Part shown: positions 8,237 through 17,309 of the stretch, in pieces
Numbering within the stretch: the first letter of the stretch is position 1
Layout: each line of letters begins with the position of its first letter
NCBI GenBank assembly: GCA_964291275.2
Contig: OZ219799.1
Coordinates: 1,488,001-1,552,000, forward strand
DNA from: Bin80 sp964291275
Lineage (GTDB): Bacteria > Bacteroidota > Rhodothermia > Rhodothermales > Bin80
Direction: 5' to 3'
DNA: 64,000 bases
Position numbers and translations under genes: made by a program
Notes under the pieces: generated by a model
Database searches by the model: none
Seen by the model: only the letters and a program-made list of their open reading frames with translations
Told to the model about the DNA's origin: nothing

Positions 8237-9520
8237 TTAAATTTTAAAATCTCTTATACCGGGGTAATATGCTAAAACTCCAAGCTCTTCCTCAATGCGA
8301 AGCAGTTGGTTATATTTCGCAAGTCGGTCGCTCCGGCTTGCGGAGCCAGTTTTGATTTGTCCACTGTTTGTGGCCACGGCAAGGTCGGCAATTGTAGTGT
8401 CTTCGGTCTCGCCCGATCGGTGGCTGATGACCGCAGTAAAGCCGGCCTTATGCGCCATTTCGATTGCGTCTAACGTTTCCGTGAGTGTGCCAATCTGGTT
8501 GAGTTTAATAAGTATGGAGTTAGCAGCCTGTTCTTGGATTCCACGTTGAAGGCGTCCAGTATTGGTTACAAACAGATCATCTCCCACGAGCTGCACACGA
8601 TCTCCAATTGTTTTGGTAAGTAGCTGCCATCCTCTCCAGTCGTTTTCATCAAGCCCGTCTTCGATGGAGACGATCGGGTATTGTTGTACCCAGTTATTCC
8701 ACAACTCCACCATGTCCTCACTGGAGTGCTTTGTTCCTGGATCACTTTTCCAGAATACATAGGCACCGTCTTCAAACATCTCGCTCACGGCTGGATCCAG
8801 TGCTATGAATACATCAGAACCGGGCTCAAATCCGGCCTGCACCACGGCTTCCAGAATCACTTCTACCGCTTCTTCATTTGATTTCAGATTGGGAGCAAAA
8901 CCGCCTTCATCGCCGACCGCGGTACTATATCCTTTACCAGCGAGTACCTTTTTGAGTTTATGAAAGATTTCTGCCCCTATGCGAAGGGCTTCGGAGAAAG
9001 AAGCAGCACCGGCAGGCATAATCATAAATTCCTGCATATCTACACGATTATCCGCATGGCGGCCGCCGTTGATAATATTCATCATGGGGACCGGAAGGGT
9101 ATAGGCGTTCGCACCGCCAATGTAACGATACAGGGGCAGGCCTACTGCCGCTGCGGCTGCTTTTGCAGCCGCAAGAGATACTCCAAGGATTGCATTTGCT
9201 CCCAAACGTCTCTTATTCGGAGTTCCATCTAGTTCAATGAGTGCTCGATCCAATCCAACCTGGTTACACACATCGTACCCTTGCAGAGCCAATGCAATCT
9301 CTTGATTTACATGTGTGACTGCGTTGGAGACCCCTTTGCCTAAATAGCGAGATGCATCGCTGTCACGAAGTTCCACAGCTTCATGTTCGCCTGTAGATGC
9401 TCCACTAGGGACGGCAGCCCGTCCAAACGCTCCCACTCCGGCGGTAACATCAACTTCCAGGGTAGGGTTACCCCGGCTATCAAGGATTTGGCGGGCTTTA
9501 ATTGATTCAATGTTCGGCAT
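8237..9520 (-). CDS. eno: Enolase
   Basis: Full-length (427 residues) glycolytic enolase, converting 2-phosphoglycerate to phosphoenolpyruvate. The N-terminal domain carries ARQILDSRGNPTLEVDV and the flexible loop SGASTGEHEAVELRD. The barrel carries the Mg ligands (FIALDPAVSEMF, SIEDGLDENDW, LVGDDLFVTN), the catalytic Lys in ILIKLNQIGTL and the HRSGETEDTTIADLAV signature. A TTG two codons earlier is possible, but the ATG at 9520 gives the usual MPNIESIKAR start. It is the first gene of the minus-strand eno-ftsB-ROK-lptD operon. The 170 bases upstream to the next gene are likely to contain its promoter. Confidence 0.97.
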   Translation of the reverse strand: MPNIESIKARQILDSRGNPTLEVDVTAGVGAFGRAAVPSGASTGEHEAVELRDSDASRYLGKGVSNAVTHVNQEIALALQGYDVCNQVGLDRALIELDGTPNKRRLGANAILGVSLAAAKAAAAAVGLPLYRYIGGANAYTLPVPMMNIINGGRHADNRVDMQEFMIMPAGAASFSEALRIGAEIFHKLKKVLAGKGYSTAVGDEGGFAPNLKSNEEAVEVILEAVVQAGFEPGSDVFIALDPAVSEMFEDGAYVFWKSDPGTKHSSEDMVELWNNWVQQYPIVSIEDGLDENDWRGWQLLTKTIGDRVQLVGDDLFVTNTGRLQRGIQEQAANSILIKLNQIGTLTETLDAIEMAHKAGFTAVISHRSGETEDTTIADLAVATNSGQIKTGSASRSDRLAKYNQLLRIEEELGVLAYYPGIRDFKI

Positions 9521-9691
9521 ATTCAAGAATACAGAGTGACGACGGGTGAACAGCTAGGGGTCCCGACGTTACAACGGTACGCCAAACCATGTTGCCCCGT
9601 CGCAAATGATAAAAGTGAGGCAGTGGATTATTTCGTTGCTTACCTGATCCTACAGGATTCTCTCCTGAGGGGTATCGAGTTTGCAGGTTGT

Positions 9692-10969
9692 TTAACGACG
9701 TTGCCGGACCGTAGTTGTACCACTTATGGTCATACCACGACAAGTATAACTCGCCTGTGTACTTTCATCTGCATTCCAGCGGGTTACGTAGAAAATATCT
9801 TCGGCAGTAGGGTAGGCAGTAGCCATTCGGTTGACACCTTCCTGATCGCCGATGCGAGAATATTCATCTGCAATCAACCAGAACACTGCGGCCTGTTCAC
9901 GATCGGCCACCCCACAGCTGGCAACGGCTGTAGAATAGAGATTTGGAATAGCAACACGGGCTGGCTGGAATTCCGGGTCAGCATCTGCGGCCAATCTAAA
10001 GTGGTCGCGCGCCTCGCGAAAGCTTTCCATATCCTGATATGCCAACCCGATATTGTAATAATCTTGAGCAAGGATTTCTACATCTGGCAGGGCCCGCATT
10101 TGCTCAAAGAGTTCAATGGCACGTTCGTTGTCACCATCTTCGACGTACATCCGAGTTAACAACCGCAACGTTGCCGCAGTAGGCTCCATGCTAAGAACTT
10201 TGTCTGCAAGTCCCAGCATTTTTTCACGATAAGCTTCCTGCTGGTACAGTCCAAAGAGTTGCGTAACTAGTTCGGCGTTGTTGGGGTCAGCTTCGTACTG
10301 CTCCTCTAGGAAGGCAATTTGCTCATCCGGGGGAATCACGACGAAATACTTGTGGATCAATCCCTCAATACTCTCTTCATCTCCCCGCTTGTCTCTGAGT
10401 TCACGCAGGAAATTGAGTGTAGCCCCGATATCTCCCCCCTGATATAGGTCCGAAACAATGACATCAAGGTAATAGGGATCTATACGCTGCGGATCCATTT
10501 CATAGGAGCTTCGATATGATGCGATCATTTCGGAGCGAAGATCAGCGAGTTCATTGATATTGGTTTGAATGAATCGTCCCTTATTGCGAGTCCAAATGAA
10601 CGGGTCAATCTCTACTTCGAGTTCGGAGAGAACGGGGATCACCCGATCGAAGTGCACAAGTGCAGAATCGAGCCACGCACGTTTCTTTGCGGCATCCTCT
10701 TCCTCATTGGCCAGTGCCTGAAAGGTCTCAATGGCGCGCCTGAAGTTCACATCCGTGTAGCGCTTGTAGCCGTCAGGTGCGTTATACAGGATCCATACCA
10801 GCCAATGCAAAGCATCACGGTAGTTTTGATTTTTGAAGTTCTCGAAGTAGAGACTGTAATGTCTTCTAATCTCTCGGTCGTCATCGTCGGCGGTCTGCGC
10901 TGAAATCGTAGACACCAGCGGGACTGAGATGATCAATAGGGCCAGCAGGCAAGTGGAGATGCGATACAT
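9692..10969 (-). CDS. Exported tetratricopeptide-repeat protein
   Basis: 425 residues with a signal peptide (MYRISTCLLALLIISVPLVSTISA, cleavage before QTADD) and helical repeats throughout. Clear TPR-like units are seen at DPNNAELVTQLFGLYQQEAY, EPTAATLRLLTRMYVEDGDN and ILAQDYYNIGLAYQDMESFREAR (residues about 225-330). The N-terminal part (YFENFKNQNYRDALHWLVWILYNAP) is another repeat-like helix pair. Such periplasmic TPR proteins usually scaffold envelope complexes; a specific partner cannot be named. It ends with a Cys-containing tail (SYTCRGMTISGTTTVRQ). It precedes enolase on the same strand with a 170-base gap, so it may be a separate transcript. Confidence 0.8.
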   Translation of the reverse strand: MYRISTCLLALLIISVPLVSTISAQTADDDDREIRRHYSLYFENFKNQNYRDALHWLVWILYNAPDGYKRYTDVNFRRAIETFQALANEEEDAAKKRAWLDSALVHFDRVIPVLSELEVEIDPFIWTRNKGRFIQTNINELADLRSEMIASYRSSYEMDPQRIDPYYLDVIVSDLYQGGDIGATLNFLRELRDKRGDEESIEGLIHKYFVVIPPDEQIAFLEEQYEADPNNAELVTQLFGLYQQEAYREKMLGLADKVLSMEPTAATLRLLTRMYVEDGDNERAIELFEQMRALPDVEILAQDYYNIGLAYQDMESFREARDHFRLAADADPEFQPARVAIPNLYSTAVASCGVADREQAAVFWLIADEYSRIGDQEGVNRMATAYPTAEDIFYVTRWNADESTQASYTCRGMTISGTTTVRQRR

Positions 10970-11024
10970 AGGATCTGGATTTCACTAACTACAGAATTTA
11001 AGCAAGAATATGCCAGCAAATGAC

Positions 11025-12299
11025 TTATCCGAGCCTTCGTTTGACGAACCAACGTTCTCCGACATTTAAAGTGGCTGACACGCCTATAAACCGGTCACGG
11101 ATCAGGTTTTGATTGGTAGATCCGCGCGTACCAATTTCGAAGGTAATGTCAACCTTGGTACCAAAAAATAATGTGGGTAGACCTAATCCGCCTGTGATGG
11201 CAGTAACAGCAATATCCATGCCGGGTGTCGGACTCACATAAAGGTTGTCACGATAGAAACCGATACGATAGGCTACCCGGCGCAAATAAGATGCCTGTAA
11301 TGCAGCCCCTGCGGGGATAAACTCCACGCCTCCTCCATACCGGATACGGTCACGCAAATTATTCGGCTCGAACCCTGCGAAAGGCAAGGTACTGGAAGCA
11401 GAGGACCAAGGTTCCTGGCGGACTTCGGCGCTCAGTAGCCAGCGGTTCTGATATCGGAAGGACAATCCCCCACGTACTCGGAGTGGCACCTTCACGTTTC
11501 CCCTAGTTGTTACCCCCAAGGTATCGAGATCCAGACTTTCTCCAAGGGTTAATGCCCGGGTTCCTGTCAGAGTTACTGGCAAGCTTCCACTGGCAGCAAC
11601 AGATATCTCGTATTCTTCGCCACTGAAGGACAGAGCTATACCAGCAGACGAAGTGAATCCGGATAAGCGGGTACTGCGCACTAATCTGGTTTCAAGGAGA
11701 TCAGAGGATGCAAATGTAGTACGTCGTCCCTCTCTGGCGATTCCAAAAATGAAATCACCAGATGCGCCAATCGAAGCCCATCGGCTTAACCTCAGTCCGA
11801 GGCCAATCCTTGCTTGGCGCAGACCTCCAGAGCCTTCATGATGAATCTGATAGGGCAGTTCTCCCTCCACTCCCGCATCTAAGGTTCCTGTACTCGATAC
11901 TTCATAATTAATTTGGCTGTAAGGTTCGTAGGAGGCTCCCAAACCTAGTCGCGTAGATAGGAGGGGCATTCCAATCTGGAGTGCATTGAAATTTCCATGG
12001 ATCAAGCGCTCATTCCGTCCACCCGCATCTTGGGCATGTATTCGATTGAACTGCGCTCCGGCGGCAACACGAACCAGCGTCTGTCGGCTCCACGTTGCAG
12101 GATTGCTGAAGTTCATGTAATCGTATGAGAAGAGCGCAGTCCCCGCACCGCCGAGAGACTGAGACTGGCTGGAAGCGAATGAACTAAGTTCCCCAATCCC
12201 ATATCGGGAGTAGAACGAACCATCGTCCTGCCCCTGAGCCTGAATATTATTCGCCAGTATCAGCGCTGTTAGGATAGCACATGAACAGTATTTTCTCAT
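11025..12299 (-). CDS. Outer-membrane protein of the OMPP1/FadL-like kind
   Basis: 424 residues with a signal peptide (ILTALILANNIQA) and a start typical of Bacteroidota outer-membrane barrels: YSRYGIGELSSFASSQSQSLGGAGTALF, then MNFSNPATWS. The SLGGAGTA plus NPA pattern is the hallmark of the FadL/OMPP1 and PorV-like family, where the N-terminus plugs the barrel. Long alternating strands follow, and the last residues are RWFVKRRLG. The start ATG overlaps the stop of the upstream lipoprotein gene as ATGA, so the two are translationally coupled. Transported substrate unknown. Confidence 0.75.
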   Translation of the reverse strand: MRKYCSCAILTALILANNIQAQGQDDGSFYSRYGIGELSSFASSQSQSLGGAGTALFSYDYMNFSNPATWSRQTLVRVAAGAQFNRIHAQDAGGRNERLIHGNFNALQIGMPLLSTRLGLGASYEPYSQINYEVSSTGTLDAGVEGELPYQIHHEGSGGLRQARIGLGLRLSRWASIGASGDFIFGIAREGRRTTFASSDLLETRLVRSTRLSGFTSSAGIALSFSGEEYEISVAASGSLPVTLTGTRALTLGESLDLDTLGVTTRGNVKVPLRVRGGLSFRYQNRWLLSAEVRQEPWSSASSTLPFAGFEPNNLRDRIRYGGGVEFIPAGAALQASYLRRVAYRIGFYRDNLYVSPTPGMDIAVTAITGGLGLPTLFFGTKVDITFEIGTRGSTNQNLIRDRFIGVSATLNVGERWFVKRRLG

Positions 12300-13417
12300 G
12301 GCGACGCAATAATAGTTGCACGCGGAGACATATCCCCGGTGTTAGTACCGTATAGGAGGACAGTGTCCAAGGCATTATTAATCACGGGTGCACGCAATTC
12401 TAAATACTCGTACTCTAGTGACCCAAAAAAGACGCTCTGGAAGAAAATGCTGAGATCTTGTCCGGAGAATCGGTATTTACCGTCCTCATTCAGGTCGGCT
12501 TCGCCAACCAAGATTGCAGGGGCTTCTTCATCAGATGCCACTGCAACCAGTTGCAGCCTGCGCGAGAGTGGACGCACAAAATTTGGAGGGGCGTTTTGAC
12601 TGGCTACCGTATTGGCACTGAAAGTGAGTACCGCGCCGTTGATAGGTAGGTTTGAGAAGTCCTCGAGCTCAAAGTCAAGTGCGATCGCGGGGCCTGCACC
12701 GTCTTGGAACAGGACGAGGTCATTCGGGGGATCGGGTTCTGTCTTTCGCTCAATTTTCGTATACGTGCTGCTTACAATAAATGTCGTCGGTCCAGACGTA
12801 GACGTTACCACAAGCGTGGTGGATACGGAATTGAACCCGGCCACTTGTTCGCTATCGTTATCTACGAGAGCAAATCCGTAAAATTCTGAGCCAAAGTTAT
12901 CGCTTCGAAGTACACTTTCGTTTGCATCAATCCACGTAGTTGGCAGATCAATCGTGATGAGTGTGTCTCGCGTTGTTACGTTGACGTTGATGATTTCAGG
13001 GCCAATTGTCAAAACAGTGTCGGCTTTAAGTCCACTCTGGTCCCACTCAGTAAGAACCTGATGCAGAGAAAACTGGAATACGCCTGTTGTATCCCCGAAA
13101 TCATAATTACGCGCAAGCCTTAGTTGAACTTCACTTATGGCGTCTGACGAGGCTCCGGAAAACTGCCCTGCAAAGTCCAAAAACCCGGATGCCTCAACTT
13201 GACCGGTTAACGGATCGTCAGCAGCTCCGACGAGCACACGGGGGGCAGCTCCTGTTATGTCGACGAGCGAAGAAGACGAAAACGACTTTGACAGTGCGGT
13301 CTTAGTCCTGGGATTTGTGCTCTCTCCCAGCAAATCCAGACCGACGTCGGAGGTTGGGTCCGTACAGGCTGCCACAATGAGCAGCGAAAGCAATAGATAA
13401 CAGCAAATTGGGCGCAT
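12296..13417 (-). CDS. DUF4270-like lipoprotein
   Basis: About 373 residues. The start at 13417 (MRPICCYLLLSLLIVAAC) gives a lipoprotein signal with lipobox VAAC; an earlier in-frame start would only add residues. Right after the acylated Cys comes TDPTSDVGLDLLGE, resembling the opening of DUF4270 outer-membrane lipoproteins of Bacteroidota. The rest is beta-rich (FQFSLHQVLTEWDQSG, INVNVTTRDTLITIDLP). The next upstream gene encodes a short GT5 glycogen/starch synthase; in many Bacteroidota a DUF4270 gene sits beside exactly that gene, which supports the assignment. Coupled by ATGA to the downstream barrel protein, suggesting a lipoprotein-barrel pair. Function unknown. Confidence 0.6.
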   Translation of the reverse strand: MRPICCYLLLSLLIVAACTDPTSDVGLDLLGESTNPRTKTALSKSFSSSSLVDITGAAPRVLVGAADDPLTGQVEASGFLDFAGQFSGASSDAISEVQLRLARNYDFGDTTGVFQFSLHQVLTEWDQSGLKADTVLTIGPEIINVNVTTRDTLITIDLPTTWIDANESVLRSDNFGSEFYGFALVDNDSEQVAGFNSVSTTLVVTSTSGPTTFIVSSTYTKIERKTEPDPPNDLVLFQDGAGPAIALDFELEDFSNLPINGAVLTFSANTVASQNAPPNFVRPLSRRLQLVAVASDEEAPAILVGEADLNEDGKYRFSGQDLSIFFQSVFFGSLEYEYLELRAPVINNALDTVLLYGTNTGDMSPRATIIASP

Positions 13418-13531
13418 AAGCAGTTGGCACGGGCATGTGAAGGATATGCCCAAGAACGCGGCGGGCGCTTGAATTGGTACAGAGCGCGTGACCAGAGGCT
13501 TGCAACCCTGGTGAGAGCACTGTGTTCCCCA

Positions 13532-14308
13532 CTAGACAGCCTCTGCGCTCAGTAGATTCTCATACAGATCGCCTGCCTGTGCGATCATTTCCTCGGTCTC
13601 AGCACTGAACTGCACGGATGATCCGGGTTCCTGTCTCAAGGATGGCGGATACGCAACCAGATCTGAAAACTGCTTGCCCAGATCAGTTATACTCATTCCA
13701 GAAAGGTCACCGTTGTGGGAGAGCTTCATGTTCTTTACCAGCTCATGTGAAACCGTTGCATTGGCCTCAACATCATCCGGGGTGTAAACAATTTTTGCAG
13801 ACTCAAACAGCGGATCGTTTTTGTATTCGGTAGTCACCATCAGGGGTACAAAACCACCGATCCATCCGAGTGCATGAACGACATCAGGTTGCCACTGCAT
13901 TTTGCGCACTGTTTCCAGAACTGATCGTGCAAAAAAGAGCGCCCGGGTGGCATTGTCCTCAAAGACGTTACCCAGTTTGTCCTGGTGCAAACCTTTTCGT
14001 TTGAAGAAGTTTTTGTTGTCTATGAAATAAACCTGTCGCCGGGTTCCAGGAATTGCCGTTACTTTGACGGTCAATGTTTCCGTCATGCGTCCCATACGCA
14101 CCTTCGTGCGGCGGAGACGAATAACTTCATGCAGGCTGTTTTTACGTTCACTGATCGTCCCGTAACGAGGCATCATAATCCTGGTTTCATAGTTACCAAG
14201 CATCTGAAGCTCTTCGGGTATGCATCTGGTCAAAGTCCCGACATCGCTTTCGTTGGTAAATGGATGAACTTCTCCAGTGATGAATAAGACTTTGATTGGG
14301 CGATCCAT
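13532..14308 (-). CDS. Short glycogen/starch synthase-like protein (GT5 N-terminal half only)
   Basis: 258 residues from the ATG at 14308 (MDRPIKVLFITGEVHPF). It matches the N-terminal Rossmann half of GT5 glycogen/starch synthases: the FITGEVHPFTNESDVGTL start replaces the usual KxGGL ADP-glucose motif, followed by RIMMPRYGTISERK, VYFIDNKNFFKRKG and WQPDVVHALGWIGGFVPL. The C-terminal GT-B half that holds the nucleotide-sugar site is absent, and the chain ends in an acidic tail. Such half-length proteins are common in Bacteroidota. Without the second half, glycogen synthesis by this protein alone is doubtful; it may be regulatory or structural. Neighbour to the DUF4270-like lipoprotein gene; 14309-14612 upstream is the divergent region shared with the NagB fusion gene. 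Confidence 0.75.
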   Translation of the reverse strand: MDRPIKVLFITGEVHPFTNESDVGTLTRCIPEELQMLGNYETRIMMPRYGTISERKNSLHEVIRLRRTKVRMGRMTETLTVKVTAIPGTRRQVYFIDNKNFFKRKGLHQDKLGNVFEDNATRALFFARSVLETVRKMQWQPDVVHALGWIGGFVPLMVTTEYKNDPLFESAKIVYTPDDVEANATVSHELVKNMKLSHNGDLSGMSITDLGKQFSDLVAYPPSLRQEPGSSVQFSAETEEMIAQAGDLYENLLSAEAV

Positions 14309-14612
14309 AGATGCTTCTGTAGGTTTTATTTTTTGGGCTCTCGTCCATATTATCCGCTGCGGAAACATGCAGCCGCATCCCTTGGGAAGGAGAGACTTAG
14401 CTAAGTGTCAGTGTTACGTTTACGTACCACAACGAGGCACAGAGCAAGATACGAAAAAAGCGCTTACTATCAAAATATGAGGGGTGCAGCGATATGATGT
14501 TTATTACGGACAGTATAGTTTTGGTCCGAAGATGGTCAGACCCTGGAGCAGGGTAGGCAGGTCGGGGTTAAACCCGTTCTGTGGATGAAGTCGCTTACAT
14601 ACCTCTTTTTCT

Positions 14613-16493
14613 ATGTCGATTCCCGCTGGTTCATGTCGTGAGCACGTGCCTGTGCATATTTTTGAAAATGCTGCCGCTGTTGCATATGAAGTAGCGCACC
14701 ATATTGGTGCGGTCATCAAAGATCGGACTGCCCGAGGATTGAATACAGTTCTTGGGCTCCCTACCGGTACTACGCCCTTGGATGTCTATAAGGAGCTGAT
14801 TGGGATGCACAGAGAGGAAGGCTTGGATTTTTCCAAAGTGATAACTTTTGAGCTATCTGAGTATTATCCGATTGAGCCAGACAGTCTGCAGAGTTACTAT
14901 CGCTTTCTGCGGGAAAATCTTCTAGATCACATCAACGTGCCCAAGGATCAGACCCACTCACTACCGGGAAATTTGCCCTCAGCTGAAGTAGATAGCTGTT
15001 GCAGGTCGTATGAGGAGGCTATACGGGCTGCTGGAGGCTTGGACCTTGTCCTGCTTCGCATTGGCCGAAGTGGGCATATTGGCTTCAATGAGCCCGGGAG
15101 TTCCCGCAGTGATCGGACGCGAAAAGTGATACTGGATTCGATCACTCGAAAGGATGCGGCCAGCCATTTCTTTGGAGATGAATACGTACCCCGACAGGGA
15201 CTGACTGTCGGCGTTGGTACGATATTAGATTCCAAGGAGATCATCTTAATGGCGGCGGGCGAGGGGAAAGCAAGTATTGTTCGCCGCGCAGTGGAAGAGC
15301 CGGTAAACGAAGAGGTGACCGCTTCATACTTACAGGAGCATCCCAGAAGTGCTATATATCTGGATCGCGCGGCGGCCGGTGCGCTTACTCGAGAACGAAC
15401 CCCGTGGTTGGTCCATGATGTGGAATGGGATCTGCCGATGGCCAAGCGAGCCATTATCTGGTTGTCAGAGCGCGTAGATAAAGCCATACTCCAGTTAGAA
15501 GAAGCAGATTTTCAGAACAACCGGCTGCACAGTTTGGTCTACGCATATCCCGAGATTGACGAGTTATGTCTACGCGTATTTGATGATTTGCGGCGCAGGA
15601 TCTGTTACCGGAATCAGCTTCCTGTCGGTGAGCGCGTTATTCTCTTCAGTCCACATCCGGATGACGATGTGATTTCTATGGGAGGAATGCTGGACAAGTT
15701 GGTCCGGAACCAGAATGAAGTCATCGTCGCATATATGACTAATGGTTCGGTTGCAGTATTTGATGCAGATGTGTCACGTTATCTGGGTTTTGTGGAGATG
15801 TGTCTGGATCAACTGGGCATAACCGGTAAGGCAGCGGAAATTTGTCGTGAGCGCAAGAAGGAATTGTTGGAGTTCCTGGAGAACAAGAGTTCGGGCATGG
15901 TTGATCTTCCTGCGGTGCAGCATATTAAGGCAGCCATCCGCTACGCAGAGGCTGTTGCCGGGATTGAAGTTATGGGACTGAGCCAGAAGAATGCACGATT
16001 CATTGACCTGCCGTTCTATCAGACCGGGCGCATTAAGAAGAAGCCAGTTGGTGAGGAAGATGAGCGAATTATACTGGATCTCATGAAAGAACAGACGCCT
16101 GCCCACATATTTGTAGCGGGAGATCTGTCTGACCCGCATGGCACTCATCGAATATGCTATTTTGCGATACAGCGGGCACTGGAGTGCTATAATCGGGAAA
16201 GAGCGGTGCAGGGGCCCAAGGTATGGCTATATCGTGGTGCATGGCAGGAGTGGGAAATACACCAGGCAGACGTTTTTACACCAATTTCAAGAGCAGAGAT
16301 GGCTCGCAAGATAGAGGCCATTTTCAAGCACGAAAGCCAGAAGGATCGGGCAATGTATCCGGGGGCTTACGATGATCGGGAGTTCTGGCAGCGAGCCCGT
16401 GATCGAAATACAGGGACTGCAGAGGCGCTTAATAGACTTGGGTTACCTGAGTTCTATGCTGCTGAGGCATTCGTGACCGGCTATACGCTGTAG
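14613..16493 (+). CDS. Glucosamine-6-phosphate deaminase-like/PIG-L deacetylase-like fusion
   Basis: 626 residues, two domains. Residues about 12-275 are NagB-like: GLPTGTTPLDVYKELI, SYYRFLRENL, GHIGFNEPGSSRSDRTR and the LTVGVGTILDSKEIILMA strand. Residues about 340-600 are PIG-L (LmbE)-like, with the zinc motif HPDDD at 348-352 and a second zinc region DPHGTHR. NagB converts GlcN-6-P to Fru-6-P plus ammonia; PIG-L enzymes de-N-acetylate GlcNAc compounds, so the fusion could do two successive amino-sugar steps. This architecture is known in Bacteroidota. Odd: the catalytic-base Asp of E. coli NagB (DEY motif, Asp72) aligns with Ser82 (codon 14856-14858), and Asp141 with Ser153; His155 and Glu160 are kept. 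The deaminase activity may be altered or lost. Single gene, divergent from the GT5 gene. Confidence 0.8.
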   Translation: MSIPAGSCREHVPVHIFENAAAVAYEVAHHIGAVIKDRTARGLNTVLGLPTGTTPLDVYKELIGMHREEGLDFSKVITFELSEYYPIEPDSLQSYYRFLRENLLDHINVPKDQTHSLPGNLPSAEVDSCCRSYEEAIRAAGGLDLVLLRIGRSGHIGFNEPGSSRSDRTRKVILDSITRKDAASHFFGDEYVPRQGLTVGVGTILDSKEIILMAAGEGKASIVRRAVEEPVNEEVTASYLQEHPRSAIYLDRAAAGALTRERTPWLVHDVEWDLPMAKRAIIWLSERVDKAILQLEEADFQNNRLHSLVYAYPEIDELCLRVFDDLRRRICYRNQLPVGERVILFSPHPDDDVISMGGMLDKLVRNQNEVIVAYMTNGSVAVFDADVSRYLGFVEMCLDQLGITGKAAEICRERKKELLEFLENKSSGMVDLPAVQHIKAAIRYAEAVAGIEVMGLSQKNARFIDLPFYQTGRIKKKPVGEEDERIILDLMKEQTPAHIFVAGDLSDPHGTHRICYFAIQRALECYNRERAVQGPKVWLYRGAWQEWEIHQADVFTPISRAEMARKIEAIFKHESQKDRAMYPGAYDDREFWQRARDRNTGTAEALNRLGLPEFYAAEAFVTGYTL

Positions 16494-16727
16494 AATCTGA
16501 GGCTCTTCCCCAAATAGTGTGGAGCGAACATTGGATTTGGTAGTCTTCGTTCAACGGAGGCCGAAGCATAAACCTTGGCGACACCTGTTGGCACACATAA
16601 GCCAGAGCGTCTGGTTCCTGTCCACCAACGTAAGGACTGACAAGCCTCTGGCTGATCCCAGGGCTACTCTACACGTAACGTGCTTCCCGCTCCCTTACCA
16701 TGAAACAGATTTTGCAGCAGAGGCGGT

Positions 16728-17192
16728 CTACAAATGACAGTGAGTTAGGCCGCGCTTTTCCAGGTATTGCTGATGGTATTCTTCTGCGCGAAAGAAGGTG
16801 GATGCCGGTGTAATTTCTGTGACAATGGGGCGTGTAAGCCGTGCCTGAAATCGTGTTAGTGAAGCCTCTGCTTCCGCCTTCTGTGATTCGGAATGATAGA
16901 AAATGACGGATCTGTACTGGGTGCCCACATCTGGGCCTTGGCGGTTTAGTGTGGTCGGGTTATGGTTGTTCCAGAAGATATCCAAGAGCTGTGCATATGT
17001 AACCTGGGCCGGATCAAACGTTATACTCACGACCTCAGCGTGACCTGTGTGCGTTGAGCACACCTCACGGTAGGTTGGATTCTTTGTCTGCCCTCCTGAG
17101 TAACCCACAGCAGTTTCGGTTACGCCCGGGAGTTGCCGAAACATTTCTTCTACGCCCCAAAAACAGCCTGCCCCGAATGTTGCCTTTTCCAT
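16728..17192 (-). CDS. msrA: Peptide-methionine (S)-S-oxide reductase MsrA
   Basis: 154 residues. Repairs oxidised Met residues in proteins, using thioredoxin as reductant. The active-site GAGCFWGVE (Cys10) is at the N-terminus, followed by GVTETAVGYSGG, NPTYREVCSTHTGHAEVV, FWNNHNPTTLNRQGPDVGTQYRS and a C-terminal resolving Cys in THCHL. All the family's signature blocks are present, at the normal length. No signal peptide, so cytoplasmic. Monocistronic; divergent from the DUF1080 gene. The 234 bases downstream hold no recognised feature. Confidence 0.96.
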   Translation of the reverse strand: MEKATFGAGCFWGVEEMFRQLPGVTETAVGYSGGQTKNPTYREVCSTHTGHAEVVSITFDPAQVTYAQLLDIFWNNHNPTTLNRQGPDVGTQYRSVIFYHSESQKAEAEASLTRFQARLTRPIVTEITPASTFFRAEEYHQQYLEKRGLTHCHL

Positions 17193-17309
17193 TGATAAAA
17201 GATATCTGAGGAGGGGCTGCTACGCCCAGAGTGTGGTCTAGGTTCTATCCGTAAAAATCCCTAACTTAGGTTGGTAACTGGTAATCACACTCAACGAATA
17301 GCTCTACAC

